NCBI GenBank assembly: GCA_033809355.1
Contig: JAPXLV010000014.1
Span: 1-46,169, forward strand
Reading direction: 5' to 3'
Source of the DNA: T3Sed10-213 sp012519365
GTDB lineage: Bacteria; Planctomycetota; Phycisphaerae; Sedimentisphaerales; Anaerohalosphaeraceae
Length of the DNA stretch: 46,169 bases
Each line of letters starts with the position of its first letter. The first letter of the stretch is position 1. The notes under the pieces were generated by a model, which was not told where the DNA came from, ran no database searches, and saw nothing but the letters and a program-made list of their open reading frames with translations. Made by a program: the position numbers and the translations under genes. Of the stretch, positions 39,844-46,169 are shown in pieces.

Positions 39844-41682
39844 ATGGCCAGAAATCGGATTAGTCCTGCCTGTATTGTGTATGTTTTCGTTCTATTTTTC
39901 CTGTTGGCTACCCCATGGGCACACAGCAAGCCCTCATTTCGCACTTACGACAGTCAAGTCCAAAAGGTGCTGGAGAAGATGACGCTTGAGGAAAAAATCG
40001 GCCAAATGATACAGGCGGAAATCACCGGCTTAAAGGAGTTTTCGGACATTTCTACATACTATTTGGGGTCAGTGCTCAGTGGAGGCAACGGCGATCCGGA
40101 GGAAGGAAACAGTCTGAAGGCCTGGACGGATTTGTATGATCGTGTTCAAAAGCAGGCCATGCAGACGCGTTTGAAAATACCGGTGTTGTACGGTGTTGAT
40201 GCGGTGCATGGACATAATAATGTGCTTGGGGCGGTTATTTTCCCCCATAATATCGGGTTGGGTTGTACCGGTAACCCGGAACTGGTGGAGGAGGTTGCAC
40301 GAATTACCGCCAGAGAAGTGCGTGCCACCGGCATTCAATGGACTTTTGCGCCGTGTGTTGCCGTGCCGCGTGATGAACGGTGGGGGCGAACCTATGAGGG
40401 GTTTTCTGAGAATCCGGAGTTGGTCTCGCTGCTTGGAGCCGCGGCTGTTCGCGGGTTTCAGGGATCCGATTTACGTGATCCTTTGTCCGTATTGGCATGT
40501 GCCAAACACTTTGTCGGCGACGGCGGGACACAGGCGGGAACCGGTCTCAATGGCCGATGGGATCAGGGCGATACCCGGCTGGACGAAGCCACGCTTCGGC
40601 GTATTCATTTATTGCCGTATAAAGCGGCCATTGAGGCCGGCGTCGGCAGTATCATGGCATCCTACAGCGGTTGGAACGGTGTCAAATGCACGGCCAACAA
40701 ATATTTGCTGACGACCGTTTTGAAAAATGAATTGGGATTTGAGGGGTTTGTGATCTCCGATTACAACGCCATTGCCCAGATTGATCCGGATTTCAAAACC
40801 GCTGTGGGCATTGCGGTCAACGCCGGCATTGATATGGCGATGGAACCGACCGAGTATCGCCGGTTTTATGAGGCTCTTAAGGCATTGGTTTCTGAGGGGG
40901 TTGTACCGATAGAGCGTGTCAACGACGCGGTCAGCCGTATCCTGCGGGTTAAATTTGCGATGGGGCTGATGGATCCCAACCGACCGCAGACGGCGGATCG
41001 AAGCCTGCATCGGCTCGTAGGGTCGAAGGAACACCGGCAGGTGGCTCGTCAGGCGGTTCGCGAGTCGCTGGTTTTGCTGAAAAATGAGCGGCAAACCCTG
41101 CCCCTTTCCAAAACAATGGGGCGGATTCATCTGGCCGGCAAGAGCGCTGATGACATTGGCAATCAGTGCGGCGGCTGGACGATCGACTGGCAGGGCGGTA
41201 GCGGGCCGATTACGACCGGCGGAACGACGCTGCTGGGGGCGATTCGCAATGCCGTATCCAAAGAGACGCAAGTGACCTACACCGCTGACGGGTCCGGCGT
41301 GGCCGGTGCCGATGTAGCGGTGGTAGTGGTGGGGGAAACCCCTTATGCGGAAATGATGGGCGATGCGGAGGATTTGACGCTTTCCGAACAGGATTTGGCA
41401 GTTATTAAGAAGGTTAAGCAGGCGGGCGTTCCGACGGTTGTGGTTCTGTTTTCCGGTCGGCCTTTAATTATTAACGATGGGCTTGAGCTTGCCGATGCCT
41501 TCATCGCTGCGTGGCTGCCGGGAACGGAAGGGCAAGGCATCGCGGATGTTCTGTTCGGGGATTACAAGCCGATCGGGAAACTGTCTTTTTCATGGCCGCG
41601 TTCGATGGATCAAATCCCGATTAACTATGGCGACAAAGAATACAGTCCTCTTTTCCCGTTTGGGTTTGGGCTGAGTTTTTGA
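39844..41682 (+). CDS. Secreted GH3 beta-glucosidase / exo-glucanase
   Basis: A 612-residue exported enzyme: signal peptide 1-28 (hydrophobic IVYVFVLFFLLATPW, cleavage near AHS). The GH3 N-terminal barrel (about 35-385) has EEKIGQMIQAEI, IPVLYGVDAVHGHNNVLGA, FAPCVAVPRDERWGRTYEGFSE, the substrate-binding Lys-His pair in ACAKHFVGDGG (221-222) and the nucleophile Asp306 in GFVISDYNAI. The GH3 C-terminal domain (about 405-612) has RESLVLLKNERQTLPL, GGWTIDWQGG, VVVVGETPYAEMMGDAEDLTL (with the probable acid/base Glu) and GKLSFSWPRS. The pattern is that of plant ExoI-like and bacterial exo-1,3/1,4-beta-glucosidases. No fibronectin-III tail. AGGAG is seven bases before the ATG. It probably frees glucose from beta-glucans in the periplasm or outside. 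Confidence 0.92.
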   Translation: MARNRISPACIVYVFVLFFLLATPWAHSKPSFRTYDSQVQKVLEKMTLEEKIGQMIQAEITGLKEFSDISTYYLGSVLSGGNGDPEEGNSLKAWTDLYDRVQKQAMQTRLKIPVLYGVDAVHGHNNVLGAVIFPHNIGLGCTGNPELVEEVARITAREVRATGIQWTFAPCVAVPRDERWGRTYEGFSENPELVSLLGAAAVRGFQGSDLRDPLSVLACAKHFVGDGGTQAGTGLNGRWDQGDTRLDEATLRRIHLLPYKAAIEAGVGSIMASYSGWNGVKCTANKYLLTTVLKNELGFEGFVISDYNAIAQIDPDFKTAVGIAVNAGIDMAMEPTEYRRFYEALKALVSEGVVPIERVNDAVSRILRVKFAMGLMDPNRPQTADRSLHRLVGSKEHRQVARQAVRESLVLLKNERQTLPLSKTMGRIHLAGKSADDIGNQCGGWTIDWQGGSGPITTGGTTLLGAIRNAVSKETQVTYTADGSGVAGADVAVVVVGETPYAEMMGDAEDLTLSEQDLAVIKKVKQAGVPTVVVLFSGRPLIINDGLELADAFIAAWLPGTEGQGIADVLFGDYKPIGKLSFSWPRSMDQIPINYGDKEYSPLFPFGFGLSF

Positions 41683-41779
41683 TATTGCGACCCTGACAAT
41701 GAGATAAAAAAATGCCCCATTTCAAAAAATAGGCGCAAATTGCGGGCAGGTTTGGCTATAGATTTATGAAAGGTGTAAT

Positions 41780-41798
41780 ATTCGCCTGTGTGGCGAAT
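41780..41798. terminator. Perfect stem-loop between the GH3 gene and the ECF sigma gene
   Basis: ATTCGCC (41780-41786) and GGCGAAT (41792-41798) with a 5-base loop; the sequence after it is not a T-tract. It lies 98 bases past the GH3 stop and 32 before the sigma ATG. It may be a weak terminator or an operator. A weak promoter-like pair (TTTGGC, 17 bases, TGTAAT) overlaps its left side. Confidence 0.35.
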
Positions 41799-41830
41799 CT
41801 TCTATAAGTCAGGGGTAATGTGCGCCGGTT

Positions 41831-42379
41831 ATGAAGCCAGACAACGAAACAGGCAGTGATTTTTCCAAAGAGAAAGCGTCTTTTGTTGACCTGCTGACGG
41901 CCAATTACTATCGGATTCATGCGTTTGTGTTGAGTATGGTTCCCAATGACGCGGATGCCGATGATATCATGCAGGAAACTGCGACACTGATGTGGAAGAA
42001 TTTTGACCGTTTTGAGCCGGGGACCAATTTTGTCGCATGGGCGGTAACCATTGCCAAATTCCAGGTGATGCGGTTTCAAAAAGACCGCAGCCGATCGCGG
42101 ATTGTCCTGAGCGAAAAGACGCACGATCTTCTCATTGAAGACAATAAGCACCTCGAACATCAAATGCAGGCGAGGTTTCAGGCCTTGCAAAAATGCATTA
42201 AGCATCTGCCGCAAAAAGATCAGGAATTTCTCCAACTGCGTTATTCCCAGGGCGCCTCGGCCAAAACTGTCGCTCGTCTTATCGGTGCCTCGGTGGGTGC
42301 GGTGTATCGTCACGGCAGTCGGCTGATGGATCTTCTGCTGCGGTGTATCCGTCAAACTCTGGCATGTGATGAGCTATGA
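41831..42379 (+). CDS. ECF RNA polymerase sigma factor (planctomycete/verrucomicrobial type)
   Basis: A 182-residue ECF sigma-70 factor. Region 2 (about 18-90): FVDLLTANYYRIHAFVLSMVPNDADADDIMQETATLMWKNFDRFEPGTNFVAWAVTIAKFQVMRF, with the DADDIMQET core-binding helix and the FVAWAVTIAKF -10-reading helix. Region 4 (about 125-180): LQKCIKHLPQKDQEFLQLRYSQGASAKTVARLIGASVGAVYRHGSRLMDLL. This subtype is typically paired with a FecR-domain membrane protein, as here: the next gene overlaps its stop (ATGA). It probably drives envelope or polysaccharide-use genes on release from that partner. ATG 41831 has no strong ribosome site. Confidence 0.9.
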   Translation: MKPDNETGSDFSKEKASFVDLLTANYYRIHAFVLSMVPNDADADDIMQETATLMWKNFDRFEPGTNFVAWAVTIAKFQVMRFQKDRSRSRIVLSEKTHDLLIEDNKHLEHQMQARFQALQKCIKHLPQKDQEFLQLRYSQGASAKTVARLIGASVGAVYRHGSRLMDLLLRCIRQTLACDEL

Positions 42380-44073
42380 ATACGCATGGGGATGAATCCA
42401 TCTATGACAGCATTCGTCGGCTTCTGGCCATGTCGCTGGAGGGCACTATTCAGCCTGAACAGACGGCGTATCTTGACACGCTGCTGCGCGAAAACCCCAA
42501 GGCCAGACGGTACTATCTGGAGTGTATCCATTTGCATCTGGGATTGCGTCGGCTGGCCGAGAAAACAGCGGTTTTGTCCTGTCGGGATGATGAGGGGGTT
42601 TTGGACGAGACATTGTGGGCGGAATTAGCGCGAAATGAACGGACAGCAGAGCCGATCGCCCTTGAGCCTGTTGTTCGTCCTAAAAAAGATCCTTCTGAGC
42701 TGCGCCCCGTTACGACTGGGGATCGCTTGTCCCCACGACTCAAAAGGCGGCCGTTGTATACAGTATTGGCTGTAACCGCGGCGCTGGTGTGTTTGGTGTG
42801 TTACGTGCTGCTGCTGCCCCCGCCGGCGCCGATTGTGGGGACGCTTGCTGATGCGATTGATGCCCGCTGGATGGGTAAAGGGACGGAAGGTTTGCATATC
42901 GGGCAGGATATGCGAGCCAAGAGATACCGGCTTGCAGAGGGTGTTGTTAAAGTGCGATTTGATTCGGGTGTCGAAGTTTTGATGGAAGCGCCCTGTGAAT
43001 TTGCGCCGTTAAGTCATAAAACGATGCTGCTCGTTTCGGGAAAGGCGTTTGCCCATGTGCCGAGCGGTGCAATCGGTTTTACCATTGATACGCCGCAAGG
43101 CAGTGTGGTAGATCTGGGTACGTCATTTGGTGTTTTCGTGAACTCCGATCAGGGCAGCGAGGTGCACGTTCACCAGGGCAAAGTTAATCTGGTGGCGGGC
43201 CGGTCCGGGGATACGCAGGAAAGCGTTATTATCCACCAGAGGCAGGCTCGCAAGATAGAGCCTTTCAGCGGTGCTGTTACGAGCACGGATTTTGAATACT
43301 ATAAATTTGTTCAGGGAATCGATTCGAAAAGCCGTTCTATCCGGCATGGCCCGCCTGTTTGTCTGGCTGACATTGTTGCCGGCGGGGATGGTCTGTCCAA
43401 CAGCGTGCCTTCAAAGGAGGGGATCGATCCGGGTTCGGGACAAGTCCATAGCGATTTTGTGCAGGATTTCGATCGTTCCGGATCCGGTCATTTCGAGCCG
43501 GTGGAACAGCGACGTTTTGTCGATGGCGTATTTGTGCCGAACGGCCCGACTGTCGTCAGTTCCGCCGGCCATTTTTGCCGTGCATTTGGCCCGACGGCAG
43601 GGACTTACTGGAGCGATATTACCACGTGGCCGATGATTCATCATGTGGCCCTTAATGAAGACGGCCAAGTGCTGTATGAAGAGCAGGTCAAAGTCTCTTT
43701 GGCCGCCAAGACCTCGGATCGACCCGATGATGTGCCGCGGATTGTGATACATTCCAATGCGGGTATTACCTTTGATTTGGATCCGATCCGACGTTCCAAA
43801 AATGCGGAGATCAGGACGTTTAAGACGCGGTGCGGCGTGGCGCATAATGTCATGGCAGCAATGCGCCAGGAATTTTGGGTGCTGCTGGACGGCCAAGTGG
43901 TCTATCATCATTTATTTTCCGGTGGGGCGAATAAGCCGCAAACGATTGCTATTCCTATTCGCCCGGAAAACCGGTTTTTGACAGTGGCTGTGACGGATGG
44001 CGGCGACAACACCAGTTTTGACTGGGGCATTTTTGAGTCGCCGATTCTTGAAATGGCTCCCTGTGCGAAATAA
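42376..44073 (+). CDS. FecR-domain transmembrane anti-sigma/regulator with C-terminal NPCBM-like domain
   Basis: A 565-residue single-pass membrane protein. The cytoplasmic N-terminus (1-125) has an anti-sigma-like helical part (IRRLLAMSLEGTIQPEQTAYLDTLLRENPKARRYYLECIHLH). The membrane segment is about 127-148. The periplasmic FecR domain (about 190-295) has KVRFDSGVEVLMEAPCEFAPLS, FTIDTPQGSVVDLGTSFGVFV and EVHVHQGKVNL. The C-terminal roughly 150 residues resemble an NPCBM carbohydrate-binding domain (HSNAGITFDL, RTFKTRCGVAHN, FWVLLDGQVVYH, FLTVAVTDGGDNTSFDWGIFESP). It starts within the sigma stop, so the two are coupled. Inference: it senses extracellular glycans and controls the sigma factor. 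Confidence 0.85.
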   Translation: MNTHGDESIYDSIRRLLAMSLEGTIQPEQTAYLDTLLRENPKARRYYLECIHLHLGLRRLAEKTAVLSCRDDEGVLDETLWAELARNERTAEPIALEPVVRPKKDPSELRPVTTGDRLSPRLKRRPLYTVLAVTAALVCLVCYVLLLPPPAPIVGTLADAIDARWMGKGTEGLHIGQDMRAKRYRLAEGVVKVRFDSGVEVLMEAPCEFAPLSHKTMLLVSGKAFAHVPSGAIGFTIDTPQGSVVDLGTSFGVFVNSDQGSEVHVHQGKVNLVAGRSGDTQESVIIHQRQARKIEPFSGAVTSTDFEYYKFVQGIDSKSRSIRHGPPVCLADIVAGGDGLSNSVPSKEGIDPGSGQVHSDFVQDFDRSGSGHFEPVEQRRFVDGVFVPNGPTVVSSAGHFCRAFGPTAGTYWSDITTWPMIHHVALNEDGQVLYEEQVKVSLAAKTSDRPDDVPRIVIHSNAGITFDLDPIRRSKNAEIRTFKTRCGVAHNVMAAMRQEFWVLLDGQVVYHHLFSGGANKPQTIAIPIRPENRFLTVAVTDGGDNTSFDWGIFESPILEMAPCAK

Positions 44074-44149
44074 CGCGATGTTGGAGTCTTAAAACTGTAT
44101 GCGGTGTGTTTGGAGAAAACGAAACTTCTTATTTTGAAAGGAGAGTCAG

Positions 44150-46060
44150 ATGAAAACATTAAGTCTATGGGTCATGTGGGTTGCGGTGGTCGCGTGTGTG
44201 TGGGGTGGATTTATTGATGAGGACGGCTACTATTTGATGGACTCCCTCGAATTGTCGGCGTTTAACGGTGCAACGTCGGATACGGGGAAACTGACCATCA
44301 ACGGCGCCGACGGCATCATCTCGGGCATTTCCAGCGCAGCTAACAGTTGGTGGCTTCAATTCGAACGGCTGGATGGTTCTAAACTGCCGTCGGATCTAAG
44401 CGGGGCTAAAGGTTGGAAACTGTCCTTCAAAAATACGTCTCCTGTCGGGGCGCTTCAACTGATATTGGCTGTTTCCACACAAGTCAACGGGTGGCAGGCG
44501 AGCAGCGGGGTATGGGTTGAGCCCGGCCAAACAGGGACCGTGTATCTGGACATTGAAGGTCCCGAGGTGATGTGGAATTACTGGATTATCGCATCCGTGT
44601 CGGCCGATCACGATGTACTGACGTTTACCGCACTGAATGTGGAGGATAAATCCCGTCCCTGGAATCCCCTTCCCAAAGACGATCCGGGGGCATTGAACGC
44701 GGTTGTCCTTCCGGAAGTCGTGCTGCAATGGAATACGGCGATGGTCAAAGATCCCATCGAACGGCCCAATCCAAACGTCCGGAAGCATTATATTTTTGCC
44801 AATTTTGAAGCCCCCGATGATCCGAATCTGGTTTATATCGGGCAGGTGGACGCAGGTGATCCCGTTGCACCGACGGCGCGGTATCCGGAAACAGGATCGC
44901 TGCTTTTGCAGCCTCTGACTGTTTATCGTTGGCAGGTGGTTCATGGATTGGATGACGGACAGGGCGGCGTATTGGCCTATGATGATCCGAATAACATCGT
45001 CGGCGATATATGGACATTCAAAACGGCTTCCTATGAACCGGTTGTGACCAAAAATCCGCAGCAGTATACCGCGGCTTTTCCCGGGGAAGAGGTTGTCCTG
45101 ACAGCGGAGTTTTTCAGTTTGACTGATATTGCCGACTATCAATGGTTCTGGTCTAACGACAACGGTGCAACTTACATTGCCCTGGCCGACGGCGAGCATC
45201 CGAGCGGCAGCGGTTCGATGGTAAGCTTTGCGTTAGACCAAACGGATCGGCCCAAAACCACAACGCTGCGTATTTCAGGCGTCCAGCCCGGTGATGATGG
45301 ATGGTATTATTGCGCGTTGAGCAATGTTGAAGGCAGCGGCGAATCCATTCCCGCCGGAGTGGCGGTCAAGCGGCGTGTGGCCTACTACCCGTTCGATGGT
45401 ACCCTCGAGGATGCGTCGGGGGAAAACAATCACGGACAGGCCGGGACTGCTGATCCGAGCGGAACGACCGATATAACCTTTGATGCGGGGCTTCTCGGCT
45501 CGGCGGTGGTGCTTAATGCCTCGTATGGGCCGGACGATCCGAATCAGAGTTATATTGAACTGCCGGCCACGGGCTATCCAAAGGTTGCTCCGGGCGGTGC
45601 CATGGAGGCAGGGACGTTTATTTGCTGGATCAAGACCAACGATCAGGGGCGGATTATGGGTTCGCTGAACAGCCCGGGCTCAACTGCCTTTACCGCCGGC
45701 GTGGATAATAATGTGGATGTGTTTATTCGTGATGCCAATGGCCAAGTGAATGAGATGGCGGTTAACCACAATGCCGCTGATGGTCAATGGCATTTTGTGG
45801 CAGCACGCTGGGAAGTCGGTGGCACCAAGAGAGCCTACGCCGGAACCCTGACTGAAAACGGCATCAGCAGCGCGGTCCAAGACGGTCTTAAAGAGGCCAC
45901 TTATGCCACATTGCAGTATCCGATGTTGATCGGAGCACAAAACAACGGCGGCGTACCGGAGGCCTTTTTGACCAATGCAATGCTCGATGAGCTTCAGATT
46001 TACAACTATGCTCTTTCCGACGAGGAGATTGCCGATATTTACCTGACATTTCCCATTTGA
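44150..46060 (+). CDS. Secreted LamG/Ig-like domain protein
   Basis: A 636-residue exported protein: signal peptide 1-20 (WVMWVAVVACVWGG), an N-terminal beta domain (about 25-165, SWWLQFERLDGSKL, WKLSFKNTSPVGALQLILAV; carbohydrate-binding-like), a fibronectin-like stretch (about 185-295, VLQWNTAMVKDP, YRWQVVHGLDDG, DIWTFKTA), an Ig-like domain (about 300-405, YTAAFPGEEVVLTAEFFS, DYQWFWSNDNGATY, DDGWYYCALSNVEGSGES) and a LamG/concanavalin-like domain (about 410-635, VAYYPFDGTLEDASGENNHGQ, GTFICWIKTND, GQWHFVAARWE, LDELQIYNYALSDEEIADIY). No PEP-CTERM or other anchor at the end. AAGGAG precedes the ATG. As third gene after the sigma and FecR-NPCBM genes it is the likely regulated surface or secreted glycan-binding product. 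No catalytic domain is seen. Confidence 0.82.
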   Translation: MKTLSLWVMWVAVVACVWGGFIDEDGYYLMDSLELSAFNGATSDTGKLTINGADGIISGISSAANSWWLQFERLDGSKLPSDLSGAKGWKLSFKNTSPVGALQLILAVSTQVNGWQASSGVWVEPGQTGTVYLDIEGPEVMWNYWIIASVSADHDVLTFTALNVEDKSRPWNPLPKDDPGALNAVVLPEVVLQWNTAMVKDPIERPNPNVRKHYIFANFEAPDDPNLVYIGQVDAGDPVAPTARYPETGSLLLQPLTVYRWQVVHGLDDGQGGVLAYDDPNNIVGDIWTFKTASYEPVVTKNPQQYTAAFPGEEVVLTAEFFSLTDIADYQWFWSNDNGATYIALADGEHPSGSGSMVSFALDQTDRPKTTTLRISGVQPGDDGWYYCALSNVEGSGESIPAGVAVKRRVAYYPFDGTLEDASGENNHGQAGTADPSGTTDITFDAGLLGSAVVLNASYGPDDPNQSYIELPATGYPKVAPGGAMEAGTFICWIKTNDQGRIMGSLNSPGSTAFTAGVDNNVDVFIRDANGQVNEMAVNHNAADGQWHFVAARWEVGGTKRAYAGTLTENGISSAVQDGLKEATYATLQYPMLIGAQNNGGVPEAFLTNAMLDELQIYNYALSDEEIADIYLTFPI

Positions 46061-46169
46061 ACGTTTAAAAAATATAATTACTCCTAACGACATCTACAAT
46101 TTTACAAAAATCGCTGCCGCAAGGTCAAGAAAAATCGATTCCGTGACCAATTCCCCTCGAAATCCCGTA
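46061..46169. other. AT-rich end of window
   Basis: 109 bases after the LamG gene. No ORF, clear terminator or RNA gene is visible before the window ends. Confidence 0.5.

Overview
The window looks like a chromosomal segment of a planctomycete, most probably class Phycisphaerae (Sedimentisphaerales-like). This is inferred from the gene set and not from a marker gene. The clues are a HYExAFE-type protein, an ECF sigma factor / FecR anti-sigma / LamG triad, a pilus gene set with a PilM-PilN fusion, a MarR-ablA-ablB beta-lysine module, class II (B12) ribonucleotide reductase and many polysaccharide-degrading enzymes. I see no rRNA, tRNA, CRISPR array, insertion sequence, integrase or phage gene. 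Coding density is high and base composition looks even.

Layout. 1-6.0 kb: a 5'-truncated SDR, methylthioadenosine phosphorylase (-), an OmcB-like DUF11 lipoprotein (-) with its own promoter and terminator, RmuC (+) and the MtaB methylthiotransferase (-). 6.1-11.8 kb (+): a three-gene inner-membrane pilus or secretion operon whose first gene fuses PilM to a PilN-like segment. 11.8-19.4 kb (-): a GH2 beta-mannosidase homologue lacking canonical active-site residues, a precorrin-2 dehydrogenase-type protein, marR-ablA-ablB for the osmolyte N-epsilon-acetyl-beta-lysine, and L-serine dehydratase. 19.6-23.6 kb (+): an O-methyltransferase-like protein, a divergent long RNase HII, LexA preceded by an overlapping ORF, and an MlaF-type ABC ATPase. 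23.6-26.6 kb (-): a secreted unclassified TIM-barrel glycosidase candidate and an AI-2E family transporter. 26.7-34.4 kb (+): a YkgJ-type cysteine-cluster protein with hisS, two tandem Rnk/GreA-C proteins, a HYExAFE protein, bioB, a secreted GH2 beta-galactosidase and rsmD. 34.6-39.5 kb (-): araA and nrdJ, the latter under two NrdR-box-like sites. 39.8-46.1 kb (+): a secreted GH3 beta-glucosidase, then the ECF sigma / FecR-NPCBM / LamG set.

Together the genes suggest a salt-exposed heterotroph that degrades plant or algal polysaccharides, with GH2, GH3 and arabinose isomerase for sugars and beta-lysine for osmoprotection. No single large undescribed system stands out. The most notable signals are: the PilM-PilN fusion operon; a recurring promoter layout with the -10 hexamer six bases before the ATG of genes that lack a Shine-Dalgarno, which implies leaderless mRNAs; the beta-mannosidase homologue with its acid/base and mannose-binding motifs replaced; the glycosidase-like protein with a carbohydrate-binding domain inserted in the barrel; and an anti-sigma factor carrying an NPCBM-like sugar-binding domain.
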